The notes below the pieces were generated by a model. That model searched no databases, was not told the origin of the DNA, and worked only from the letters and a program-made list of their open reading frames with translations. From contig REDG01000058.1 in the NCBI GenBank assembly GCA_007693605.1, positions 1-51,241 on the forward strand: 51,241 nt of DNA. The letters are read 5' to 3'. Made by a program: the position numbers and the translations under genes. Positions 25,209 to 34,206 of the stretch are shown piece by piece. Positions within the stretch are counted from its first letter, which is position 1; every line of letters begins with the position of its first letter. The stretch is from Bradymonadales bacterium. GTDB taxonomy: Bacteria; Bdellovibrionota; UBA2394.

Positions 25209-26198
25209 ATGGCTCTTCTTTTTGTGGATGATGCAACGACGGCCAGTCAGAGGCTTTGGGCTATGACCAGTTCATTGGACTTTCGGCATCGGAAGCGAAT
25301 CAAGCTGTCGGCCCTTAGGGGCTCTATGAAGAGGGTCGCGTCTTGGAAGGCGCGATTTAGGCTGGCGATTCTTCCTTGGCAGCCTGAGGACAGTCTGGAA
25401 ATTGGCACGGAGCTGCGAGAGCGTCCCGCTTTCAAGAGCCTTCCGTTCTTGTTTTACAAGGCAGGCAAGTTCAAAGCCCAAGAGCTCGCCAGCCTCGAAG
25501 TCTTGGGTCTTTATCATGTTTTAAGCGGGTCTTGGTCAGATGCAGAGTTGAAGTTGCAGCTCTCCTTTGTTTATGAGTTGCAAAAGAAAATCGACTTTCT
25601 GCAGATCTCTGAAGAGCACTGGCATGAAACGGCGATGTTACTGCGAGAGATGAATCAACAACTTGAGGCTCTCTCTAATGTCGATCCCCTGACGAATCTT
25701 TCCAATCGGCGACATTTTGATGATGTCCTTCAGGTGGAGTGGAAGAGAGCCATGCGACATGGCGCTGCTTTGAGCATTCTGATGATTGATATCGATCATT
25801 TCAAACGCTTTAACGACGACTATGGTCACTTGGCGGGGGATGATTGCCTTCAGCAAGTGGCTGGGGCTCTCAGGCAACAGCTAAGGCGACCTGCCGATCT
25901 CTTGGCCCGTTATGGAGGAGAAGAGTTCATCGTCCTTTTGCCGCAGACCGAAGAGGCTGGGGCGAGAGTGGTGGCAGAGAGTCTTCGAAAACTGGTCGAA
26001 AGCTTGAAGATCGAATCCGGCGGTGAGGCGCTGAAGCGTTCTGTTACGGTGAGTATTGGCGTCGCCAGCTGGACCCCTCAAAAGGGAGATCGCCCTGAAC
26101 TCTTGGTTCAAGCGGCTGACGACGCCCTTTATCGAGCAAAGGAGGGGGGGCGAAATCGAGTGGAATCAATGCCAGTCCCTAGCAAAGATAGCCGCTAG
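25209..26198 (+). CDS. Diguanylate cyclase with degenerate receiver-like N-terminus
   Basis: 329 residues. The C-terminal GGDEF domain begins [16 protein letters not shown] near residue 160, has [20 protein letters not shown] and the active-site loop RYGGEEF, so it should make cyclic di-GMP. An RxxD inhibitory site (RPAD) lies just upstream, consistent with product feedback. Residues 1-120 begin [13 protein letters not shown], like a response-regulator receiver. However, the phospho-acceptor Asp expected after strand 3 is not evident ([12 protein letters not shown]), so phospho-control is doubtful. A possible coiled linker (about 120-155) joins them. It is monocistronic. Confidence 0.88.
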   Translation: MALLFVDDATTASQRLWAMTSSLDFRHRKRIKLSALRGSMKRVASWKARFRLAILPWQPEDSLEIGTELRERPAFKSLPFLFYKAGKFKAQELASLEVLGLYHVLSGSWSDAELKLQLSFVYELQKKIDFLQISEEHWHETAMLLREMNQQLEALSNVDPLTNLSNRRHFDDVLQVEWKRAMRHGAALSILMIDIDHFKRFNDDYGHLAGDDCLQQVAGALRQQLRRPADLLARYGGEEFIVLLPQTEEAGARVVAESLRKLVESLKIESGGEALKRSVTVSIGVASWTPQKGDRPELLVQAADDALYRAKEGGRNRVESMPVPSKDSR

Positions 26199-26220
26199 GG
26201 GCGTCAGAAAAGAGCTTGGG

Positions 26221-26260
26221 GCAAGGGCCTTTGGCCCTGCACAAGCCTCTTAAATTTTTT
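26221..26260 (+). terminator. Weak terminator-like hairpin after the diguanylate cyclase
   Basis: AGGGCC-TTT-GGCCCT forms a tight hairpin about 25 bases after the stop, but the T-run comes only at 26255-26260, some 15 bases later. It may be a weak or Rho-aided terminator. Confidence 0.3.
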
Positions 26261-26308
26261 GGAAATCAGGCTAGATTTTTGGATCGAAGGGCGTTAGCTT
26301 CCGCTTCT

Positions 26309-26488
26309 ATGGCAAAGAAAGGGAAGAAAAGAATTATTACTTTGGAGTGTACCGAGGCTCGTGAACAGGGAAAGCCACCCTCTCGTTATACGACAACCAA
26401 AAATCCAACGAATATCCCTCATCGCTTGGAAAAGAAGATGTACAACCCTTTCTTGCGTCGTCACAGTCTTCACCGAGAGATTAAGTAA
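26309..26488 (+). CDS. rpmG: 50S ribosomal protein L33
   Basis: 59 residues: [20 protein letters not shown], then [19 protein letters not shown] and [16 protein letters not shown], typical of bacterial L33. It has one Cys, not four, so it is the zinc-free form. A longer in-frame opening at 26216 adds non-homologous residues, and the ATG at 26309 matches the family start. It lies between the diguanylate cyclase and the nrd operon. Confidence 0.95.
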   Translation: MAKKGKKRIITLECTEAREQGKPPSRYTTTKNPTNIPHRLEKKMYNPFLRRHSLHREIK

Positions 26489-26974
26489 GACAACTGCAGA
26501 CTCCCGCCTTTGAAGTTCCTTCGAATCTCAAGCAGATTCTTTCTCTTTTTTAAACTTGTCGCTCTGGGAGTCCGAAGTCTTTCAAATGAGTGCCGCAACT
26601 TTTTGTGGCGCATTGAGACAAAAGTAAATTTTTTCAAAACTTAGAAACGAATGCCGCCAAGCTCTAGGTTTTCTCGATGCTATGACCAATGACGCTTCTG
26701 CGTTGACAGTTTTTTAGAGAGAAAGATAGCGTGAAAGATGAGGACGATGTGTTTGCGCCAGTCAGCATCAGAGAGGCTTGTAGATCAAAGCAAGTTCTCT
26801 GCGCTTCAGGCTCTCGCCACGAAAGGGTGGGGCAAAACTAACAGCAACAGCTTGTTAGTAAGAAGCGATCGGTGGGGGAGGAAATCACCAGCTCAGTCGG
26901 ATAGGTCTGTATAGTCTGTCCCCGGGTCAGTGGTTCCCTTTAGAGGAAGAAGAATTTTTTACGAAGGAGGCGGA
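26489..26974. other. Long gene-free leader region before nrdA
   Basis: About 486 bases with no credible protein gene. It contains a hairpin at 26590-26611 (GTGCCGCAA against TTGTGGCGC, two wobble pairs) that may end rpmG transcription. A possible promoter lies near 26703. The nrdA leader has further hairpins, for example CTAACA...TGTTAG. I do not recognise a cobalamin riboswitch or a clear NrdR-box pair. Confidence 0.45.
26703..26732 (+). promoter_or_regulatory. Possible promoter of nrdA-nrdB
   Basis: A perfect TTGACA at 26703-26708 is followed after 18 bases by TAGCGT (26727-26732), a weak -10. It would produce a leader of roughly 240 bases before the nrdA ATG. Confidence 0.35.
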
Positions 26975-29389
26975 ATGACGATTGAGACACAAGCGAGTAG
27001 CGGAGCTCGAAGCCCCATCAGCGGGGCAGCGTCGTCGGCTGGGGCGACTCATCGGATGCATGTGAGAAAGCGAGACGGAAGTCTCGTTCCTGTCGATGTG
27101 AACAAGATTGTCACGAGGGTCGCGAATTGTGCGGCCGGCCTCGACGATGTGGACCCCATGAGGGTGGCGACCAAGGCCATTAGTGGGCTTTATGATGGAG
27201 CGACCACGGTTGAGCTAGATCGGCTGTGCATTCAGACCGCCTCGCTTTTGACCTTTGAGGAGCCGGAGTACTCCAAACTCGCCGCTCGGCTTCTTGCTGA
27301 GTTTGTGGATGAAGAAGTGGCCACCCAAGGCATTGCGAAATTCTCGCATTCGGTGCTCGCAGGAAATAAGCTTGGCCTTTTGTCCAACGAGGTGACTGCC
27401 TTTGTTTCGGCTCATGCGAGAGAACTCGATCGAGCGATCGATCTCGCAAGAAATGATCTCTTCGAGTATTTTGGCCTGAGAACGGTTTACGACCGCTATC
27501 TTTTGAAGCATCCCGAGACAAGAAATGTCATTGAGAGCCCTCAGTACTTTTTTATGAGAGTGGCCTGCGGGCTTTCAAAAAGCTTTGAAGAAGCCGTCGA
27601 TTACTATCAATTGATCTCGTCTTTAGATTATATGCCGAGTTCACCCACGCTTTTCAATTCGGCGACCCAAAGGCCCCAATTGTCTTCGTGCTATCTTTTG
27701 GACAGTCCGAAGGACGATCTGCAGTCTATTTATCAGAAGTATACCGATGTTGCCCTTCTTTCGAAGTTTGCCGGAGGGATCGGGCTCTCTTATTCTAGGG
27801 TTCGGGCGAGGGGTTCGCTGATCAAGGGAACCAACGGGAAGTCGAATGGAATTGTGCCTTGGCTAAAAACCCTCGATAGTTCGGTGGCTGCGGTCAATCA
27901 AGGGGGGCGCAGAAAGGGCGCGGCTTGTGTTTATCTGGAGACCTGGCATTCCGACATCATGGAGTTTCTGGAGCTTCGTGAGAATACGGGAGACGAGTCT
28001 CAACGAACTTACAATCTGAATCTGGCGCATTGGGTTCCTGATTTGTTTATGAGACGAGTGGATCAAGATGAAGGTTGGTCGCTTTTCGATCCGAAAGAGG
28101 TGCCCCAGTTCGTGGACCTTTACGGGGAAGAGTTTGAGAAGGCCTATATCGAGGCAGAACAGCGGAAACAATACACGCGGCAGATCAAAGCTCGCGATCT
28201 GTATCTTCGAATGATGAAGAGTTTGGCCGAGACGGGCAACGGATGGATGACCTTTAAAGACGCCTCGAACGCCAAGTCCAATCAAACGCTTAGACCGGAA
28301 AATGTGATTCATTTGTCGAATTTGTGTACAGAGATTCTCGAAGTGACCAGTGACCGTGAAACTGCCGTTTGTAATTTAGGGTCCATCAATTTGGCAAGGC
28401 ATGTGGTAAACGGAAAGTTTGACTTCGAGAAGTTGGGTCGAAGCGTTCGAATGGCGATGACCTATTTGGATCGTGTGATTGATATCAATTTCTATCCGAT
28501 CGAAAGTTCTTCAAGTTCAAACAAAAAGTGGAGACCTGTTGGACTTGGTCTGATGGGCCTGCAGGATGTTTTCTTTTTGAAGTCGTTCGCCTTTGACTCG
28601 CCTGAGGCTCAGCAGCTTTCAGCGAAGATTTCAGAGCATATCTATTTTCATGCTCTCAGACAGTCTTGCGATCTAGCGAAGGAGCTTGGCCCTCACGAAA
28701 ACTTTTCAGACACGAGAGCTAGTCAAGGGGTCTTGCAGTTTGACCTGTGGGGGGTCACGCCCTCTGAGGATCTTGCTTGGGACGACTTGCGTGCAGACAT
28801 CAAGAAGTATGGCTTGAGAAACTCTTTGATGATCGCGATCGCTCCCACCGCAACCATCGCTTCCATCGTGGGCGTTTACGAGGCCATTGAGCCCCAGATT
28901 TCAAATCTCTTCAAGCGAGAAACCTTGTCAGGAGAGTTCCTTCAGGTGAATCGTTACTTGGTGTCGGCCCTAAAGGCTCGGGGCCTGTGGACAGATGATG
29001 TCAGAACGAAGCTGAAAATGTTGGAGGGTTCGGTTCAAGAGATCGAAGAGATACCGGAGGATTTAAAGCTGATCTATCGAACGGTTTGGGAGGTTCCGAT
29101 GCGCTCTCTCATTGATATGGCGGCTGCGAGAGGGCCTTATATCGACCAGAGCCAATCTTTGAATCTGTTTATGGAGAGCCCGAATATTGGAAAACTCTCT
29201 TCAATGTATTTCTATGCCTGGAAGAGTGGAATCAAGACCACTTACTATTTGAGATCGAGGCCCGCGACTCGAATCTCGAAAGTGGGGGGAAGCTCGAATG
29301 CAAAAGCAAGTGGCAAGGTACAGGTGAGCGATCAAGAAGCCCTAGCGTGCTCGCTGGAGAACCCAGAAGTTTGCGATTCTTGCCAATAA
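26975..29389 (+). CDS. nrdA: Class I ribonucleoside-diphosphate reductase, alpha subunit
   Basis: 804 residues, catalysing reduction of ribonucleotides to deoxyribonucleotides. ATG 26975 has AAGGAGG seven bases upstream; the longer frame from 26930 lacks support. Residues about 27-120 form an ATP-cone (VRKRDGSLVPVDVNKIVTRV). RPQLSSCYLLDSPKDD holds the first redox Cys. NLCTEILEVTS carries the Asn-Cys-Glu catalytic trio, and CNLGSINLA follows. PTATIASIVGVYEAIEP is the conserved phosphate loop. The C-terminal CDSC pair is the exchangeable dithiol that is re-reduced by thioredoxin or glutaredoxin. It is followed 30 bases later by nrdB. Confidence 0.97.
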   Translation: MTIETQASSGARSPISGAASSAGATHRMHVRKRDGSLVPVDVNKIVTRVANCAAGLDDVDPMRVATKAISGLYDGATTVELDRLCIQTASLLTFEEPEYSKLAARLLAEFVDEEVATQGIAKFSHSVLAGNKLGLLSNEVTAFVSAHARELDRAIDLARNDLFEYFGLRTVYDRYLLKHPETRNVIESPQYFFMRVACGLSKSFEEAVDYYQLISSLDYMPSSPTLFNSATQRPQLSSCYLLDSPKDDLQSIYQKYTDVALLSKFAGGIGLSYSRVRARGSLIKGTNGKSNGIVPWLKTLDSSVAAVNQGGRRKGAACVYLETWHSDIMEFLELRENTGDESQRTYNLNLAHWVPDLFMRRVDQDEGWSLFDPKEVPQFVDLYGEEFEKAYIEAEQRKQYTRQIKARDLYLRMMKSLAETGNGWMTFKDASNAKSNQTLRPENVIHLSNLCTEILEVTSDRETAVCNLGSINLARHVVNGKFDFEKLGRSVRMAMTYLDRVIDINFYPIESSSSSNKKWRPVGLGLMGLQDVFFLKSFAFDSPEAQQLSAKISEHIYFHALRQSCDLAKELGPHENFSDTRASQGVLQFDLWGVTPSEDLAWDDLRADIKKYGLRNSLMIAIAPTATIASIVGVYEAIEPQISNLFKRETLSGEFLQVNRYLVSALKARGLWTDDVRTKLKMLEGSVQEIEEIPEDLKLIYRTVWEVPMRSLIDMAAARGPYIDQSQSLNLFMESPNIGKLSSMYFYAWKSGIKTTYYLRSRPATRISKVGGSSNAKASGKVQVSDQEALACSLENPEVCDSCQ

Positions 29390-29419
29390 TGTTTAAATGC
29401 TGAGTCAAAGGAGAAATAA

Positions 29420-30418
29420 ATGATTCTAAACCCCGGTCTGAATTTGACCCTTCGACCCATGAAGTATCCCGTCTTCTATGAAATGTATCGAAACGCGATT
29501 AAGAACACTTGGACGGTGGAAGAAGTGGATTTGGGATCAGACCTAAGCGATCTGAGTAGTAAGTTGTCCGATGCGGAGAAACATTTGATCCGCCGGCTGA
29601 TCGCTTTTTTTGCGACGGGCGATTCGATCGTTTCGAACAATCTCATTCTGAATCTGTACAAACACATCAACTCTCCTGAGGCTCGGCTGTATATGTCTCG
29701 ACAGCTTTTTGAGGAGGCGCTTCATGTGCAGTTTTATCTCACGCTTTTGGATACCTATATTCCAGATCACAAAGACCGAGCCGCCGCCTTTTCGGCGATA
29801 GACAACATTGCCTCCATTAAAGCGAAAGCCGATTTCAGTTTTAGGTGGATGGATAGCATTGAAGAGCTAGATCAACTGAATACGAAGGAGGATCGACGAA
29901 AGTTTCTTCTGAATTTGATTTGTTATGCTTGCTGCATTGAGGGGCTCTTTTTCTTTGCTGCATTTGCTTATGTTTACTATCTCCGTTCAAAAGGCCTTTT
30001 GAACGGCTTGGCCACAGGAACCAACTGGGTGTTTCGAGATGAGTCGGCGCATATTGACTATGCGTTTAAGGTCATTGAGATCGTTCGAGAGGAAGAGCCC
30101 GACCTCTGGAGTCCGGCTTTAGAAGCCCAGATTGTGGAAATGATGGACGATGCCATCGAGTGTGAGATGGGCTTTACGGTCGATCTATTGAAAGAAGGGG
30201 TGGCTGGGCTGTCGAGTCGCGACATGAGAAGTTATCTTCAGTTCACCGCAGATAGACGATTTGAGAGCTTGGGAATGGCCGCAAAGTATGGCTCCAAGAA
30301 TCCATTTGATTTTATGGAGCTTCAGGACGCTCAAGAACTCGCAAACTTCTTCGAGAGGCGAGTTTCCGCCTACCAAGTGGGGGTGACCGGGGAAGTTCGG
30401 TTCGACGAAAGCTTCTAA
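29420..30418 (+). CDS. nrdB: Class I ribonucleoside-diphosphate reductase, beta subunit
   Basis: 332 residues carrying the diiron-radical site. Visible ligands are Asp68 (FFATGDSIV), Glu99 and His102 (LFEEALHVQFY), the Glu of CIEGLFFF, and Glu and His of RDESAHIDY. Tyr106, four residues after His102, matches the radical-bearing tyrosine of class Ia enzymes, so this is not the Phe-type class Ic. AAAGGAG lies upstream of the ATG. The stop is followed one base later by the palindromic repeat. Confidence 0.96.
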   Translation: MILNPGLNLTLRPMKYPVFYEMYRNAIKNTWTVEEVDLGSDLSDLSSKLSDAEKHLIRRLIAFFATGDSIVSNNLILNLYKHINSPEARLYMSRQLFEEALHVQFYLTLLDTYIPDHKDRAAAFSAIDNIASIKAKADFSFRWMDSIEELDQLNTKEDRRKFLLNLICYACCIEGLFFFAAFAYVYYLRSKGLLNGLATGTNWVFRDESAHIDYAFKVIEIVREEEPDLWSPALEAQIVEMMDDAIECEMGFTVDLLKEGVAGLSSRDMRSYLQFTADRRFESLGMAAKYGSKNPFDFMELQDAQELANFFERRVSAYQVGVTGEVRFDESF

Positions 30419-30838
30419 AGGGAGTGTCGCTAAAGGCCCATCTGCTTCGTCGGCTGCGTCGCTGCGCTTCTCGAGTGGCATTTTAACCACACTGCGATGC
30501 TCGCTCCTGGTGGTCCAACCGATAAATTTTTTCATGTTGTGAATCAAGCTTTTGCTTCGAATCAAGGCGCGAGGGTGGGATCAGGTTGGGTACCTATGCC
30601 ATCCCGAGCAACGCTGAGTCGGGGCAAAAGCTTGATTCCCTTCGGGCTGGGCCCTTTTGAGCCGCTGCGGCGTTGTCGCTCGTTGCATATGTCCAATATG
30701 CGCCTCGCTGCCGCCTTGCATCGCCTCAAACTGGCCTCAGCACAACACGGAAACAATTTACCGGTTGGACCACTAACCTTCTCGCATCTGGACCCTTATC
30801 GCCACTCCCGAATCGAGGGTTTTGTGACAGTCCCCTGA
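30419..30838. repeat. Palindromic repeat copy 2, interrupted by a nested element
   Basis: 30420-30508 matches the reverse complement of 1697-1784 with only a few differences, and 30776-30838 matches the reverse complement of the other half of copy 1. Together they form a full copy split by an insert of about 265 bases (30509-30773). As in copy 1, the element lies between the 3' ends of convergent genes (nrdB and rmuC). The reverse strand of the right part encodes GTVTKPSIREWR and a stop, but out of frame with rmuC. Confidence 0.8.
30509..30773. mobile_element. MITE-like insert with 19-bp inverted ends and a nested 15-bp inverted pair
   Basis: The ends GTGGTCCAACCGATAAATT (30510-30528) and AATTTACCGGTTGGACCAC (30755-30773) are inverted repeats with one mismatch. 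Inside, GAATCAAGCTTTTGC (30541-30555) and GCAAAAGCTTGATTC (30624-30638) form a perfect 15-bp inverted pair, suggesting a second, nested unit of about 100 bases. A third palindromic segment surrounds 30662-30728. No transposase frame is present. Movement in trans is inference from the interruption of the outer repeat. Confidence 0.6.
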
Positions 30839-30842
30839 GGTC

Positions 30843-32117
30843 CTATTCTAGTTTGGATTCGATTTCTAGCTTTGAAGAAAACTCTTCGGCAGTCAGTTGC
30901 CTTGGAATTTGATCAAGACCGTCGAGTTTTGGAATTTCGCCCTCGTTCCCAATCAGTCGTTGGTCTCTCATTTTTCGAGCGGTCACCAAGACTCGAGACT
31001 CAACATTTCCCACCACCAGGTTGTAGGAGTCTACGGACTGCTTGAGGTTCCTTCCGAGTTTTTGAAGGTGGCCGCCAAGATCGGCCACTCGCTTGTAAAG
31101 GTCCTGCCCGAGCTGACCTAGTGACTTCACATTCTCCGTTAGGCTCTCTTGCTGCCAGCCGTACGAGACAGCTCTCAAAAGGGCAATGAGAGTCGTTGGC
31201 GTTGCCAAGATGACATTCTGGGCGACCCCGGCCTCAATGAGGCTCGGATCTTGTTCGAGAGCCGCTCCAAACAAAGACTCTCCTGGCAAAAACAGAATCA
31301 CAAACTCCGGTGAGGGTTGAAACTGAGACCAATAGGACTTTCGACTCAGGTCTTCAATATGTTTGCGAACATGTCGGGCATGATCCTTCAGCTTTTGTAG
31401 GCGTTTTTCTGGGTCTGAGGATTCGAGGGCTTCAAGATAAGAGGCGAGGGGGGTTTTGGCGTCGACCACCACTTTTTTTCCGCCTGGCAAGTGAACCACC
31501 AGGTCTGGCCGCAAGCGTCCGGTCTCATGATTTTCCGAACTTTGAGTCACAAAGTCGCAATGGTCCAACATTCCTGCCATTTCAACGACTCTCTTCAATT
31601 GCATCTCGCCCCAGCGACCTCGGGTTTGAGGGGTTCGAAGTGCGGCCACAAGACTTGAGGTCTCTGTTCGCAGCTCTTGGTGAGTTGACTGCAGCAATTC
31701 CAGATTTTTCAAAAGAGAAGACTCCGACTGGATTCGAGACTTTTCAATCTCCTGAATTTTTGAATCCACTCGATCGAGGCTCTCCTTTACGGGCTTCACG
31801 AGTTCTTGGATGCTATTTTTCTTTTCATTGAGTTGAGAAACAGATCGCTCTTGAAAGCTCTCAAACTGGGTCTTGGCCAGTGTGAGAAAGGCCTCGTTGT
31901 TATTTTCGAGAGCCTTTGACGAGAGGCTGCGAAAGCTGTCTTCAAGGCTGGACTTCGCTTCTTGTAAAATCTTTAGTCTCTCTTCTCCGAGCTTTCTTTC
32001 ACTTTCAATCTGTAGTTCTAGGCTCTGGCGTTTGGCTCGAGTCCACAAGAATGTGACAAGTCCACCCACAACAGCCCCCAAGCCTCCCCACAGAAAGCTA
32101 ATCATCCATAGATTCAT
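30843..32117 (-). CDS. rmuC: DNA recombination protein RmuC
   Basis: 424 residues. One N-terminal membrane helix (SFLWGGLGAVVGGLVTFLW) is followed by a long coiled coil (residues about 30-160) and the RmuC nuclease-like core: TPQTRGRWGEMQLKRVVEMA, then RPDLVVHLPGGKKVVVDAKT and EFVILFLPGESLFGAALEQD. The family limits inversions at short inverted repeats and restricts foreign DNA in some bacteria. An AGGGG site precedes the ATG. It is followed downstream by the palindromic repeat; upstream is the saccharopine-dehydrogenase-like gene on the same strand, 20 bases away. Confidence 0.93.
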   Translation of the reverse strand: MNLWMISFLWGGLGAVVGGLVTFLWTRAKRQSLELQIESERKLGEERLKILQEAKSSLEDSFRSLSSKALENNNEAFLTLAKTQFESFQERSVSQLNEKKNSIQELVKPVKESLDRVDSKIQEIEKSRIQSESSLLKNLELLQSTHQELRTETSSLVAALRTPQTRGRWGEMQLKRVVEMAGMLDHCDFVTQSSENHETGRLRPDLVVHLPGGKKVVVDAKTPLASYLEALESSDPEKRLQKLKDHARHVRKHIEDLSRKSYWSQFQPSPEFVILFLPGESLFGAALEQDPSLIEAGVAQNVILATPTTLIALLRAVSYGWQQESLTENVKSLGQLGQDLYKRVADLGGHLQKLGRNLKQSVDSYNLVVGNVESRVLVTARKMRDQRLIGNEGEIPKLDGLDQIPRQLTAEEFSSKLEIESKLE

Positions 32118-32137
32118 ACTCGTCCCCTTTCAGGTCC

Positions 32138-33304
32138 TCAGGTCAGTCCTTGAATTTTTAGCTCACGGCTTAAGGCATCAAGATAGCCTCGGTTGTCGAG
32201 TGCTGTTTCAAGCGCTCTTACACCCGGTTTCACTCGTCCAAAGGCTTGTTCAATCAAGACTTGCGCTGCCGGAAATCCTGTCGTCCTCTCCATCGCGCTA
32301 AACTCGGTTTTCTCGTCGTGAAAGTCGATCAGTTCATATCGAAACTTCAAAGATCTTCCCTCGTTCTTTCCGGCGATATCCGCCCGAAGAACGACCAGAT
32401 CTCGATCTTTCGGAAAGTCTAAGGCGGAGCTAGCCAGGCTGTGAAAAACTTCGCGAGGGACCACGCTGGCCCCCGATTCTAACGGAATGCTCTCTTCACT
32501 GAGAAAACCCAAGTCTTTCAAGACCTTCATCTTCTCGAAGTGCCCAGGATAACGGACGGTTTTATAATCGAAATTTTTGACGCGGCCCTCGAATGTCCAA
32601 GGGCAAGTCGAGCTCCCCCCCGAGGTGACGAAGGCTTCACAGAACCCCACGGGAGCCTGAAACTCCAACTTCTCAAGCTCTTGAAAAGTTTCAATCTCCT
32701 GTCTCTTTCCATCTCGAATGAGTTGGGCCTGACCAAAGTACTCATTGGTGAGTCCCCGAATGCTAAAAACGAGTTTGTAGTCCAAGGGGGGGCGAGGCGT
32801 TTGAGGGAGCCCGCCGCAGCGAAGCTTTACTGAATCGACTTCGCTGAGCTGTTCAATGCCGTAAGAAGCCAGAGTGTTTGCCAATCCGGGCGCCAGTCCA
32901 CAGTCTGGTACCACGGAGACGCCAGCGGCTCCTGCCGCCTCGTGAAGCTTTAGCTGCTGAAGCACCACCGCGGTGTTGCCGCCCAAATCATTCATCGATG
33001 TTTGGCTTTCAATCGCAACTTTTGTGATCTCAAGATTTAGGGAGTAGTCGATCGCGCTCATGACTGCATCCAGGTCTTTAAGGGCGGTGGCCAGAGCCCG
33101 ACGGTCTTTTGCGTCTAGGATCTGAGTTTCAAAAATCTCTCTGCCCAGCAGTCGATTCAAGCGCTCTTTGGCCTTTTGCAGCTTCTCGCCTTCGCGATCC
33201 ATCAGAAGAATGCGACTCGCCTGCCCATGCTTTGCAAGATAGTAAGCGGCAGCCAGACCTTGCATGCCCGCTCCCAAAATTCCGTATTGAAATGATTTTT
33301 GCAT
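32138..33304 (-). CDS. Saccharopine-dehydrogenase-like oxidoreductase
   Basis: 388 residues. The N-terminal Rossmann motif GILGAGMQGLAAAYYLAKHG binds NAD(P). DLDAVMSAIDYSLNLEITK, MNDLGGNTAVV and PDCGLAPGLANTLASYG follow the order seen in saccharopine dehydrogenase/LYS9 proteins. The exact substrate is uncertain: lysine metabolism, or a related carboxynorspermidine-type reaction. ATG 33304 uses the A of the ispH stop (TGATG), so the gene is translationally coupled to ispH. Confidence 0.85.
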   Translation of the reverse strand: MQKSFQYGILGAGMQGLAAAYYLAKHGQASRILLMDREGEKLQKAKERLNRLLGREIFETQILDAKDRRALATALKDLDAVMSAIDYSLNLEITKVAIESQTSMNDLGGNTAVVLQQLKLHEAAGAAGVSVVPDCGLAPGLANTLASYGIEQLSEVDSVKLRCGGLPQTPRPPLDYKLVFSIRGLTNEYFGQAQLIRDGKRQEIETFQELEKLEFQAPVGFCEAFVTSGGSSTCPWTFEGRVKNFDYKTVRYPGHFEKMKVLKDLGFLSEESIPLESGASVVPREVFHSLASSALDFPKDRDLVVLRADIAGKNEGRSLKFRYELIDFHDEKTEFSAMERTTGFPAAQVLIEQAFGRVKPGVRALETALDNRGYLDALSRELKIQGLT

Positions 33305-34188
33305 CAAGCACTTCTCAAGGAATCCTCGGCCTCCAGTCGCTCACCAATGCGAATTACCGCTTCGTAGACCTCATCAATCACCCAGTGCGGTGTGGAAGTG
33401 CCTGCTGTAATGCCGACATGCTCTCTGCCTCGGAACCACTCTGGATCAATCTGCTGAGCGTTCTCGATATGATAGGCGGCCAGACCTTTGTCTGCGCAGA
33501 CCTTTTGAAGTTTTTTCGTATTGCTTGAATTGTAACCTCCCACCACAATCATCAAGTCGACTTCGTCAGATAGGGACTCAACCGCTTTCTGCCGATCTTT
33601 GGTGGGTTTACAGATCGTGTCCACAAACTTCACTTCCTTTAAACTGCCGTCCTTGTTTTTCAAAGACTTCAACTGTTCGACCAAGGGAAAAACATGTTTG
33701 ATCTGCTGAGTCGTTTGAGAGACCACACCGATTCTTGGCCTGTCCTCTAGTTTATGAAAGTCCTTCTCATCCCAGATGACGGTATACTCCTCTAGATCAG
33801 AGACGATTCCTCTGACTTCAACATGAGACTCTTGTCCGATCACGACGGGATAATAACCTTCTTCGACCAGTTTCGTGATGGCTCGGTGAACTCGCATGAC
33901 CAGAGGGCAGGTCGCATCGTAAACCTTATAGCCCAGGGTCTTTGCTTTCTCGTGCACACTTTTAGCTGCTCCGTGGGCGGTAATCATCACATTGGGAGTG
34001 TTAATCGGATCATCCAAGCTGTTCACGATCTTGACCCCGTTTTCCTTCAGCCTTTCCACGACCTGTGGGTTGTGAACGAGCTGGCCAATCACGGTTAGAT
34101 TTCCTTTGAAATCTGGGTCCATGGCCTCTTCAATTGCGTCCCTGACACCAAAACAAGTTCCTAAAGCATCTGCTTTTGTGACCTTCAT
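33304..34188 (-). CDS. ispH: 4-hydroxy-3-methylbut-2-enyl diphosphate reductase
   Basis: The last step of the non-mevalonate isoprenoid pathway, producing IPP and DMAPP with a 4Fe-4S cluster. Three Cys ligands are visible in GTCFGVRDA, DATCPLVMRVH and DTICKPTKDRQ. HNPQVVERLKENGV and TAHGAA hold conserved His residues, and VGGYNSSNTKKLQ and TAGTSTPHWVIDEV complete the family pattern. ATG 34188 is chosen because AAAAAGGGGG precedes it; a start six codons upstream is less likely. It is in line with nth upstream and the dehydrogenase downstream. Confidence 0.96.
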   Translation of the reverse strand: MKVTKADALGTCFGVRDAIEEAMDPDFKGNLTVIGQLVHNPQVVERLKENGVKIVNSLDDPINTPNVMITAHGAAKSVHEKAKTLGYKVYDATCPLVMRVHRAITKLVEEGYYPVVIGQESHVEVRGIVSDLEEYTVIWDEKDFHKLEDRPRIGVVSQTTQQIKHVFPLVEQLKSLKNKDGSLKEVKFVDTICKPTKDRQKAVESLSDEVDLMIVVGGYNSSNTKKLQKVCADKGLAAYHIENAQQIDPEWFRGREHVGITAGTSTPHWVIDEVYEAVIRIGERLEAEDSLRSA

Positions 34189-34206
34189 ATGCCCCCTTTT
34201 TAACAC

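Noticed and set aside
26740..26974. Cobalamin riboswitch or RNase P RNA in the nrdA leader
   Set aside because: The B12-box sequence and the RNase P signature AGTCCGGGC are absent.
30497..30838. Open frames within the repeat island as possible transposase pieces
   Set aside because: They cross inverted repeats and show no DDE, HUH or serine-recombinase motif.
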